Part shown: positions 45,401 through 55,836 of the stretch, in pieces
Layout: every line of letters starts with the position of its first letter
How positions within the stretch are numbered: position 1 is the stretch's first letter
NCBI GenBank assembly: GCA_024349245.1
Contig: JALDNG010000430.1
Location: forward strand, 1-64,000
Source of the DNA: Neodontobutis hainanensis
Taxonomy: Eukaryota; Chordata; Actinopteri; Gobiiformes; Odontobutidae
Length of the DNA stretch: 64,000 bases
Direction: 5' to 3'
Program-made: the position numbers and the translations under genes
The notes under the pieces: model-generated
What the model saw: only the letters and a program-made list of their open reading frames with translations
Told to the model about the DNA's origin: nothing
Databases searched by the model: none

Positions 45401-45775
45401 TCTGGCATATTTTTCTACGTTATTTTGGAGTGACACTGTGTTTTGATTTATGGACTTTTATGAATTTGATTTTGAAGAATCAGTGCATGACTCTGTGGAG
45501 TCCCATTTGATTGTAAACATATCCCGTATAATCATTTTTGTCTTTGATTTGAAATGTGTTTGAGATTCAGTTCTGGGATTACATAAAGTTAATGCTTGAT
45601 GTTTGTGTGTTGACGCCGCCTTGGGGCAAGGGCTGGACAAAGACTTTTTCCCAGCGTTAGGTCAAAAGGTCAAGTGTACTTAGGCTAGGTCAGATGCCCT
45701 GCTGGGTTTTCGCTTTGTCAAAAGTAAACAACTCACACTCAAGCTAGTAGATTGTTTATGCTAATTGTTATCAGC
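42499..45775. other. AT-rich provirus interior without genes
   Basis: No coding homology. Small features: a (GAAA)n run near 43911-43927, and a two-copy 25-bp repeat (GTCCGATGGG... CCAGCTTAAA) at about 45350-45400. Confidence 0.5.
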
Positions 45776-45790
45776 ATAAAGAGGGGGGAA

Positions 45791-45988
45791 TGTTAGAATA
45801 ATTTTAATTCTAATGTTTAGAGTTACTGTGGGCTTATAGTTCTCCTCAGGTCATGTCAAATTAATGTCATGTTCATGTCATGTCCTTCGTGCTAATCCAA
45901 GCAGGAAGTAGACATAACAGGACTGAAACATGGCTTGTCACGGGACTTCTGCACCTGGACCATTGTGAACGCCTCTCACTAAGGACGT
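45791..45988 (+). repeat. 3' LTR of the tRNA-Pro provirus, truncated
   Basis: Starts TGTTAGAATAATTTTAATTC directly after the polypurine tract and follows the 5' LTR to CACTAAGGACGT, then switches to the 1.58-kb repeat (GCATTTTACTCATTT). The downstream ~180 bp of LTR and the outer flank are lost. Confidence 0.85.
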
Positions 45989-47578
45989 GCATTTTACTCA
46001 TTTAACTTTTAAAGGCCTTAAAGTGAACTTACTTTGTCCTTTTGTCGTCCCCCACAGAAGCACAAAGAGAAGAGTGAGTGCACGGACTGAAGACATGTTC
46101 TCCTTTACCTTGTGTGCTCTCTGGGTTTACCCTGAAAGGATTCTCACTTCATCAGGTTGGCCTCAGTCCGACTGAACAGGTTCAACAGGAAACACAAACA
46201 GGTTCTGTTCTCAGTGTTAATGTGCAGCTCTAATAATGACTCTGATGGAGTTAAACTCTGAGAGAAAGATGGAGGACTGTTTAGACCTTTCTCAGTCGTG
46301 TTTTTGCTCTCGTCTGGGCCTTTCTTCTTGAGGAGCTCCACTCCTGAAGCTATAATTAAAGCTCACCTGATCATCCCTTTGTCCTCAGACAATGGACCTG
46401 ACCTGGAGTCCTTCAAAGTCCCTTCAACACAGTGTGTACTTGAGTCACAGTTCTACAGAGCTGACCTGTTTGGACCATCAACTATAAACCCATTTGAACA
46501 GAACTCTCGACGCATTAGAGCTGAAGAAAACAGGCTGAAGACTAAAGTGTTGAGATTTGTTGAGGTTATGGCAGCACCAGAGCCACTCAACACAGCCATG
46601 TGACTGTTTCAGAAAGTGTTTCTCACTTGAACAGTAATCCTCAGGAATGACAACAGCACTGGTGTAAAATACCCAAGTGTTACCTGACCACATTCCAGGT
46701 GCTCTGAACAAAGAGAAACACATCTACATTTACACTCCTTCACTCTTTCACATTAAAAGCCCTTTAGGACTTCATGTTGGATTTCCACTGGTCTATAGTT
46801 TGACTCAAGACTTTGTTCTAACGTGCTTTTAGAGCGCTCCAAAGACAAAACTCTGTCTGGTTTCAAGCCCAAAGCCTCTAGAGACTCGTCTGTTCAAGTG
46901 GGTGACTCTAGTGACGTTGACTTCATTGTGAGCTCATTAAACTTGCACAAGAAGAGAGGCACACAAAGATTAGATCCATTTTCATTTCAAACTGAGTGAA
47001 AAACAGAGGTTTACAAAGTCCACAGCAAAGGTTTTTACAGCGTCACAAACCGGTCCAACAACTGGAGTAAAAACAAGAACCTTTAGTCACTGCACAACAA
47101 TGTCCCACATCAGTGTCGCTGTGGGACGTCCCAAAGAAGAGCTCAGAGTTTATAACTGCTTCTGAAACACAAAACTAACTCTAAAAACTTAATTTAAACA
47201 AATACAAATGTTTTGGGGGTTATTTTCTGTGTTATTTTTTTAACACAGATTTTTAATTTAAATTATTTGGATTATTTTAGTTTTTCTTTGTCTGTGGAGG
47301 TTCTCATCCAGGACATCTTGAAGCAAAGGTTTGAGTGAAAGCATCTGGACTTAGTTTTCAAGATGAAGACCTTTCGTCTCTAATTCCAAGAGACTTTATC
47401 AATTCTGAGTTCAACTGTAAGAGCTGAGCTTTATCCCTAAAGGGAGGAGTTTCCCCTGAAACCAAACCTGATGGACCAGACTGTTCTGTTGTTGGTCATG
47501 AAAGGGAGGTGTGACTCCTGATGTGAGAGTCATTAGTGACACTGCTCCATTCAGGTGCAGGGTCGTTAGTGTCATGTT
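45989..47578. repeat. 1.58-kb direct repeat, copy 1
   Basis: Matches 49644-51223 in the same orientation with few differences (for example AACAGGTTCTG against AACAGTTTCTG). Both copies carry the same plus frame, 46298-46603 and 49953-50258, 101 codons; identity follows from recent duplication and I see no protein family. Copy 1 abuts the truncated LTR, so its left edge coincides with the rearrangement that removed the LTR end. Confidence 0.9.
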
Positions 47579-49643
47579 CATGTCATGACAACTCTGGGGG
47601 GGTAAATTTTTGATTATTACGTCCGTTTATGCTATCTGAAAAGTTTAGTTTTGTGCATAATTGTGGGTGTGGTTATCTTGACTCGCATGTGTCAATCACC
47701 GAGCCGCGCACACGCCGTGTGGCTAGCTGGCTAACAAGTGGCTAGTTAGCTGCTCCGTGATACTTGCTGGCTTGGCGCATGTTAGGATCAGTGTGTCAGG
47801 CTTCTGTACTTTACCGTCGGCTGTTCTCTGAGTATTTAAGAAGAAAGTTGTGTAAATGGCTTGCTGTGCTGCTGGCTGTACAAACAGACCCTCCAGTTTT
47901 TCATTAAAAAAAGACATAATAAAAAAAGAGGTCAGGTAATCATCCATCCAATCACTTGATTGACTTACAGAGCAGCCAGTCAGATGACAGATTGTTTCTG
48001 ACGCTCAGGTCACTGCACATGTGCAACAACAAGATTAACAAGCTTCAGCAACTTACCTCCCATTTTTAAACCTCATCTTTTTCTTAACCTGAAGAAAGTG
48101 TGTAAAAATGAGTTTAGAGCTGCACCAAGTAAGAAGACAAAACTTATCTCTTTCATACAGAATGGGGGGGGTTCACAATGACATTTTCGAAGTGCGTTTT
48201 CCTCTGTCACAGCTACTGTCATCAGAGTAAACTCAGGTAAGGACAGTAAATGTACATTAATTATGTTGTGTTGTGCAATATTACATACGCTTATGCAAGG
48301 TACATCAACAGACGGAACATAGTACTTATAAAGAATCCTCACTATATTTGTAAATAAATATATGTTTTGTTTTTTTGTCGTCGGTAGACCATTTTGACTT
48401 GGTCATTTTATAAGTAGCTCGTATGCTGAAAAGTGTGAGCACCTCTGATTTAAGGTATAAACTACTTTTTTAATATTTATAAATCTGGGCTGAAAATGTC
48501 ACTGTAAACATGTCTACATAGCTTATGCTAAAAGCTAACAGGGCTGAAGTTAGATTGTCACGGTCCCACCCTTAGCACCGAGCATTAACACTTAGGGACC
48601 GTTAATAAATCACTGGGAATAAAGTAAATAAATCAATTCAATAGCTTCAATAGTATTTTCTCCAAACTCTTTAAAATAATAGATCTAATCTAGAGACGCC
48701 ATGCACACCTCTTTTTTTCACTTTTATGTTTTTTTTGGATTTTATAATTCATTTTATATATAAAAAGAAAGATTTTTTTCCATAGCTTTCAGGTCATGTG
48801 ACCTAGTCCCCATTACCTACTTACTACTACTGTTATTACTATTATTATTATGTTATACATGTATTATAGTGTTTTTACAGGGTCCCTGAACGTTACTGTG
48901 AACCTCTGTGTGTCCTGTTTCTTTTGAATGCAACACACATCGAGACAAATAATAATAATAACAACAAGAATGAAAAATAATGATAAATGATAATAATAAT
49001 GATAACATTACTACAACTTTCTTTATGTCTTCAATGCTCCAGTTTGAGTGACTTTTGTCTCGAGGGTTCATAAAGCCATGAACAGAAACAACACAAAGAC
49101 ATTATTGTAAAGGAAAGAGTCAGTCCTGAGTGTGTCCACCTGAGTCCAGACTCCTGTGAGTCCTGTCTGTGTCGCTCTCAGAGCCTGCTTCAGACTCACT
49201 CAGACTTTACTTTTAGGAGGTTGTAAAGTCCCTGGAACCTGTGAAAGGGTGACCTCTGGTGGACAGGTCCAATAGTGCAGCTGCAGATGAGATGAGCCTT
49301 TAGTTAAGGCTAAGCCTGAGCAGAGTAAGCTATGCTCTTCGGCAGCACACACCTTTCTTCCTCAAACCACCGTGTGTCTGTGTTCAAGTTTCATCTGAAG
49401 TATTTCACTTTAATATTACGTTACTAATTTGTTTTTCTTCAGAAACAAAGGCATGTGTTGGAAAATAAAGCTAAACTTGGATCTCAAAGTGTATAGTCAT
49501 CTTTGACCTGAGGCTAATGTGGTCAGCGTCTGAGAACGAAACATAAGAAAATAATAAAAAAGACCATAAATGAGGCTGAACACGATCCTTTGTACGACTT
49601 ATTCTCTGAGTCAGTCTAAAGCTCATCAGTAAAGGTTCCTCTT
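47579..49643. other. Spacer between the two 1.58-kb repeats
   Basis: Mostly featureless. It contains a possible THAP-like first exon (47857-47941), a hairpin-forming CGGTCCC...GGGACCG at 48561-48601, and AT-rich (TAA)n-like runs at 48830-48850 and 48950-49010. Confidence 0.4.
47857..47941 (+). CDS. Possible first exon of a THAP-domain protein
   Basis: ATG at 47857 opens MACCAAGCTNRPSSFSLKKD and then IIKKEV, running to a CAG|GTAATC donor at about 47941. A Cys-x(2-4)-Cys pair right after the start, followed by TNR, resembles the beginning of the THAP zinc finger (DNA-binding, also in P-element-type transposases). The sequence just upstream (GCTAGCTGGCTAAC...TGCTCCGTG) looks like a 5' leader. 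No second exon with the AVPTIF motif was found, so it may be an orphan exon or chance. Confidence 0.3.
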
Positions 49644-51223
49644 GCATTTTACTCATTTCACTTTTAAAGGCCTTAAAGTGAACTTACTTTGTCCTTTTGT
49701 CGTCCCCCACAGAAGCACAAAGAGAAGAGTGAGTGCACGGACTGAAGACATGTTCTCCTTTACCTTGTGTGCTCTCTGGGTTTACCCTGAAAGGATTCTC
49801 ACTTCATCAGGTTGGCCTCAGTCCGACTGAACAGGTTCAACAGGAAACACAAACAGTTTCTGTTCTCAGTGTTAATGTGCAGCTCTAATAATGACTCTGA
49901 TGGAGTTAAACTCTGAGAGAAAGATGGAGGACTGTTTAGACCTTTCTCAGTCGTGTTTTTGCTCTCGTCTGGGCCTTTCTTCTTGAGGAGCTCCACTCCT
50001 GAAGCTATAATTAAAGCTCACCTGATCATCCCTTTGTCCTCAGACAATGGACCTGACCTGGAGTCCTTCAAAGTCCCTTCAACACAGTGTGTACTTGAGT
50101 CACAGTTCTACAGAGCTGACCTGTTTGGACCATCAACTATAAACCCATTTGAACAGAACTCTCGACGCATTAGAGCTGAAGAAAACAGGCTGAAGACTAA
50201 AGTGTTGAGATTTGTTGAGGTTATGGCAGCACCAGAGCCACTCAACACAGCCATGTGACTGTTTCAGAAAGTGTTTCTCACTTGAACAGTAATCCTCAGG
50301 AATGACAACAGCACTGGTGTAAAATACCCAAGTGTTACCTGACCACATTCCAGGTGCTCTGAACAAAGAGAAACACATCTACATTTACACTCCTTCACTC
50401 TTTCACATTAAAAGCCCTTTAGGACTTCATGTTGGATTTCCACTGGTCTATAGTTTGACTCAAGACTTTGTTCTAACGTGCTTTTAGAGCGCTCCAAAGA
50501 CAAAACTCTGTCTGGTTTCAAGCCCAAAGCCTCTAGAGACTCGTCTGTTCAAGTGGGTGACTCTAGTGACGTTGACTTCATTGTGAGCTCATTAAACTTG
50601 CACAAGAGAGGCACACAAAGATTAGATCCATTTTCATTTCAAACTGAGTGAAAAACAGAGGTTTACAAAGTCCACAGCAAAGGTTTTTACAGCGTCACAA
50701 ACCGGTCTAACAACTGGAGTAAAAACAAGAACCTTTAGTCACTGCACAACAATGTCCCACATCAGTGTCGCTGTGGGACGTCCCAAAGAAGAGCTCAGAG
50801 TTTATAACTGCTTCTGAAACACAAAACTAACTCTAAAAACTTAATTTAAACAAATACAAATGTTTTGGGGGTTATTTTCTGTGTTATTTTTTAACACAGA
50901 TTTTAAATTTAAATTATTTGGATTATTTTAGTTTTTCTTTGTCTGTGGAGGTTCTCATCCAGGACATCTTGAAGCAGAGGTTTGAGTGAAAGCATCTGGA
51001 CTTTCAAGGTGAAGACCTTTCGTCTCTAATTCCAAGAGACTTTATCAATTCTGAGTTCAACTGTAAGAGCTGAGCTTTATCCCTAAAGGGAGGAGTTTCC
51101 CCTGAAACCAAACCTGATGGACCAGACTGTTCTGTCGTTGGTCATGAAAGGGAGGTGTGACTCCTGATGTGAGAGTCGTTAGTGACACTGCTCCATTCAG
51201 GTGCAGAGTCGTTAGTGTCATGT
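49644..51223. repeat. 1.58-kb direct repeat, copy 2
   Basis: Second copy of 45989-47578. Its left flank (49560-49643) is unrelated to the LTR, so this may be the original locus and copy 1 the derived one. Confidence 0.9.
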
Positions 51224-51837
51224 TCTATTCAGTTTGTTTTAGGTTTAAGAACACTGTTGTAAATACTAGGCAACATGAATCTGAGGCCCCTCCTCTGTTC
51301 AACAAAGGTTTCCATTTTCACAAACATGTCTTCCTTCAGCCCTCTCTCAAACCATCTGTTCTCTCTGGACTAAACTCAAAGGACTGTCCTTTGTCTTTGA
51401 GCTGGAGGTGGACTCAGACTCAGGTCCAGGATTGTCTCTTCTGAGCTGATACATCCTCTTGTGAAGCTTTAGTTTCTCCAACAGAACTGTCACTGCACTC
51501 TGCACTGAACTGTATAAACTACATTACTCTGTTTGTGGGGGTCTTGTCTTTAGGATGGACCAGTTTTTGACGCAGAGTGTTCCTGGTTTGAAGTGGACTG
51601 GAATGTTGTGTTTGTAGAAAATCCTTTTAAGTTTTTCAGATAAACCAGACACATAAGGGATAACTACACCTTCCCTTTTGTCCCTGGTTTCTGTCTGTTT
51701 GGTGTCTGTGTCCTCTTGGTTTTGTTGAAAGTCCATTATAAAGAACAACGCAATTAAACAAGGATGTAATTTGGCCCCTTTGGCTTGCCATAAGTTCACC
51801 TTAAACCAATGACCACAACAGCAAGGACGGAGAATCG
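51224..51837. other. Non-coding gap
   Basis: No gene or element recognised. A minus-strand 91-codon frame at 51524-51799 has no recognisable domain. Confidence 0.4.
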
Positions 51838-51979
51838 TGCACGCCCATCTTCACGTGCACGCCCTCCTCCACGTGCACACCCACCTCCACGTGCACGCCC
51901 ACCTCCACGTGCACGCACACCTTCACGTGCACACCCACCTTCAGTTGCACACCCACCTCCACGTGCGCGCCCACCTTCA
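51838..51979. repeat. 18-bp minisatellite with CACGTG E-boxes
   Basis: Seven to eight units of about 18 bp (CCACGTGCACGCCCACCT with T/C and A/G variants). Six units keep the palindromic E-box CACGTG, the core site for bHLH-zipper factors such as USF and MYC/MAX. GC-rich against an AT-rich surround. Confidence 0.88.
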
Positions 51980-52383
51980 ACTTAATTTTTAAAATAATTG
52001 ATATATTTCAAACTGAAAACATGACGTGATTAAAACTCAAGTCATTCAAGTCATGAGTCTCAAGTCAAGTACCGAGTCTTTAACTTCCAAGTATTTTATT
52101 TTTTGTCAATCACAAGTTTCCATGTCTGCTGGAAAGCAATAGTACATGAACTGATCAATTTTAAAATAATAAAATAGGACCTTTTTATTCCTATTTGATT
52201 ATTTAGTATTTTCTTTTAAGTGAGTATTTAACTCATTTAAACGTCTGTTTGGGGGATTGTTTCTCTCCATACTGTTCATTCTGTTCCTGTAATGTGTCTG
52301 TTCATGACATATTCCTCTGGAAACCGTCGTCTCCTCCTAAACTCTGTGTCCTGCTGGAGATAAAAACACATGCACTGTTAACC

Positions 52384-52568
52384 GTACAACACTGAACAAC
52401 ACTGAACAACACTGAACAACACTTAACAACACTGAACAACACTTAACAACGCGTACAACACTGAACAACACTGAACAACACGTACAACACTGAACAACAC
52501 TGAACAACACTAAACAACACGTACAACACTGAACAACACGTACAACACTGAACAACACTGAACAACAA
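52384..52568. repeat. CAACACTGAA minisatellite, array 3 (short)
   Basis: About 185 bp of the same 10/9-bp units as arrays 1 and 2, followed by the same 3' flank (AACAATTTGAAACACAAGCTCC) until about 52700, where a copia fragment begins. It is a third, truncated copy of the array locus. Confidence 0.9.
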
Positions 52569-52675
52569 CAATTTGAAACACAAGCTCCTCATGCAGATTA
52601 AGTGTTAAAGTTTATCTCGGAAAGATTTCTTCTCAAACGAGGAACCCTCTGTCCTCGCTCTTTTTTAATTTCTCA

Positions 52676-53350
52676 TTAGTGCTGAACCTCAGGTTGATGA
52701 ATGAAATAACGTTTAATAACGACAATTTTCACTCCAAGAAAATGAGTTAACTCACCCATATCCTTAATCTCAAAGTTTTTCGAAAGCATTTTCTTCACCT
52801 CCATCATCCGTTTATCATTATTTCCAGCCAGGAGAATGTCATCAACATACACAGCTATAAAGAACATCTCAAGTTTCTGCAGTGTAAATGCAAAGATCAG
52901 CTGTAGTTTGGACAAATCCCATCTTCCTCAGTTTTTCATCCAACATCTTGGTGATTGTTTCAGTCCATAGATGCTACGATTTAGTTTACACACTAGATTT
53001 TCCTTTTCTTTGACAACAAAACCTTCAGGTTGTTGCTCATACACTTCCTCCTTCAGTTCATCATTCAGGAAAGCAGTCTTAACATCCATCTGATGTCTTT
53101 TAGTCCATACTGTACAGCTAGAGCAAGTATTGTCCTGTTTCATCATAATCTGACCCAAAATTCTGTGAAAAACCTTGTGCTAGTCGTGCTTTGTGTCTCT
53201 CAAATGTTCCATCAGCATCAACCTTGACTTTGAACAGCCATTTACTGCCCACTGCTTTTCTATCTTTTGGTAGTTCTAGCAGGACCCACACATCATTTGC
53301 ATACAGAGATTCCATTTCCTTCTTCACAGCTTCCTTCCATTTGTCCTTAT
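52676..53350 (-). mobile_element. Ty1/copia reverse-transcriptase fragment
   Basis: On the minus strand three frames in sequence encode copia RT: AVGSKWLFKVKVDADGTFER and HKARLAQGFSQ; then QMDVKTAFLNDELKEEVYEQ, QPEGFV and VCKLNRSIYGLKQSPRCW; then FFIAVYVDDILLAGNNDKRM (catalytic YVDD) and MGELTHFLGVKI. Frameshifts or stops separate them and no LTR, Gag or integrase is attached. It ends at the left edge of segmental-duplication copy 2. Confidence 0.85.
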
Positions 53351-55836
53351 CAGGACTAAATTATAGTAATATTTATTTTTCTAAATTAAAGAAAATAGTG
53401 TTGTTTTTATTCAAAGACCACTTGTTCCTTCTTTCATTGGGAGTCATCGAGTGAATAAAAGTGAAAAACGGTCTCAGAAACAGGTGCGTATTTATTTTGT
53501 GACAGTGTTAAATGTTTGAACAGAGTTTATCGAGTGACTGCCTTATGAGAACAGTTCAGAGTAACTTTAGTGATGTCCAGGATTCACTCTTCACAGCTTT
53601 ATTACGACAAAGAGCTATGAACGTTTTAAGAACAGTTCAGTCTTAGAGCAGCAAAGAAACATGGGCTCAGTTTATTCACACGAAGGAGATGATAATGTGC
53701 AGTATTCCGATGGAAAACGACAAATAATCCTGACACAGTGGAATTCATTTGACCTTTTCCTCCTTTAATTACGTTAGAGTCTTTTTCAGCCAATCACAGC
53801 TCACACGAGGAACATGACCAGTGTCGAGAGTTAAACCTGAGAATAAACCTGGAGTCAACTCTGACAGGATCAACACTAAAAACGTTCCCTTAAATCCTTG
53901 ATATTGTGCCTTAAATTCTGTCTCAAAATGAGTTTGTCCAGAAATGGCTTATGTTCTTGGTCGTCTTTGTAAACTGTTTGATTCTTAAAAGATAATGCCT
54001 TGTCATATTGTAAATGTCGGGAAAGTTGTTGATGGAAAAGCCTTGGAACATAATCAGAGCGACTTTTCTAAATGATGCTAAAAGAACGAGACGAGTCCTT
54101 TTGACTGGATTTAATCAACTTTATGAGCTCCATAACGAGGCTCAAGTCAGTTTAACAACACAGTCTCACACAAAGGTCGCTCACGTGTCTCTGAACAGTG
54201 AAAGGTCAGAGGTCAGCGGACACTGGGCTGAGCGGCGACAGAGGAACACACATTTACGAAGCTCAGGTTAAAAGAAAGACTTTGTTTTAGACGTTCCAGA
54301 TGTTTTATCAGTGACACTTTTGACTCTACATTGAATCTTTTCTATTAAAACATGTCTGAACAGTGCCCTCTAGAGGAAAGGAGGAGGAGTGCACTACAGT
54401 GACTCAGTGTTAATGAAAAGGCCTGGGACAGTATGAGAGTCCGATGCTATGATAACCTTCTGGAACAATATCAGGGTTCTGCAGAAACGACTGAAGAGCT
54501 TTCATTTCTTGGTGAAATCTTTGGGTTGTTATAAGAGTTAAATACTACAGGGCAAAAGAAAATCCAGATACAATTCTTCTAAATACACTAATATAAAGAC
54601 TTTCTGGTTATTATTATGGCTCTTTAAACCGTGCTCTGACCTGGAAGAGCTCAACATCCACATGACTCTTATTGAAGACTCTTATTTTCTGAGGTGTTCA
54701 GATATTTTAAAGAATTAGAGTCACGACAGGTTTTGAGTGATTATATAAGTTATTTAATTGAGTTGATTCAGACTAAACTACACTAACTTTACCTTTTTAA
54801 TATTCCTTTTGTGTTCACGTTGTTTTCTTCATCCACTGTCGACGACAAAAATAACAAGAGGAGGATCATTTAACACTAGGCTGAGCTTAAGGATTAGAGG
54901 ATATTAGAATGTATTAGGACTGTCTCTGTGTCCTCGAGCGTTCTTCAGCACCACAGGACCCCCCCAGAAGCTGAAGTATCTTTTATATTTGTCATTTTAC
55001 ATGAGCTTAATGTCTTTTGATTTAATAAAGGTGTTTTTGTTTTTCTGTTTTAGTTTGAAAAGAGCAGTATCTGATGAATATCATCTTTAGTCTCCATCTA
55101 ATTGTCCAAATGTATTAATACGTTGTTAATCTGGTGAAAATAAGATTATTGCAGTTGAAGGAGACATCTGTCGTGTTTCAATGACATTTTCAGTGAATTT
55201 GTTTTGTGCACTTCTGCTTTTGTCAGTGTTCCTGTTAACACTGCTTCAGTTTACAAGCCCTTGTCTGGTGTTTTCTCTAAGCAGCTCATAAATTCTGATA
55301 AAAAACCCTCAAACCTTTAGAGTTTGCTCTGCTCAAGAAGAACACCAAGATGGCGGCATGTATGGTTTGATGTGTGTTTGTCCTCTGATCTATACTCATT
55401 TCTTTGCTTTTATGCTCATAAATGGAGAATTTATTTTTTAGCAGACTCTATGATTGAGTTCTTTGGTTTTAGATAAAAAAGTTTCTTTCTATATTTCGAT
55501 TGGATTATGGACTACTTTGCTGCAGAAAAGCTTCCATCTCCAGGCTCTACTTGGATCCTGAGGCCCTGTTGGCTTCTCTAGGCCTTAGCAGCCTAGCTAC
55601 CAACTTCCTCCTCTGCCCAGCTCCAGCTCAGCTATCATCTCAAGGCTCCAGGCCCTAGCAGCCCAGCTACCATCTCCAGGCTCTGTGTGGATCCTGAGGC
55701 CCTGTCAGCTCCTCATGGTGTAACATGGCTCTTCTCTTAATGCTGATTTGTTCAGTGTTTGTGCAGAATCCAAGATCAAGTGATTTATACTGGGTGAGTA
55801 CATCGTACAATATTTGTGGCTCTTTGGACATAGCCT

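Larger units (their letters stand above)
35851..45988 (+). mobile_element. Non-coding provirus with tRNA-Pro primer site
   Basis: The 5' LTR is at 35851-36226, an intact tRNA-Pro primer site at 36229-36246, a polypurine tract (AAAGAGGGGGGAA) at 45778-45790, and a 3' LTR from 45791 cut off at about 45988. The interior contains no gag, pol or env homology; its only coding content is the Rex3 insertion (39331-42485) and a pair of GC-rich exon-like segments at 37.7-38.8 kb. Without Rex3 it spans about 7 kb, so it is either a non-autonomous relative or deeply decayed. A deleted copy lies at 15253-16135. Confidence 0.8.

Noticed and set aside
46298..46603. A conserved 101-codon gene, identical at 49953-50258
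   Set aside because: Identity follows from the recent 1.58-kb duplication; there is no protein family, splice or codon evidence.
48561..48601. CGGTCCC...GGGACCG hairpin as a terminator or regulatory RNA
   Set aside because: A single 7-bp stem with a long loop in a eukaryotic intergenic region; it could equally be the edge of a decayed LTR (TGTCACGG).
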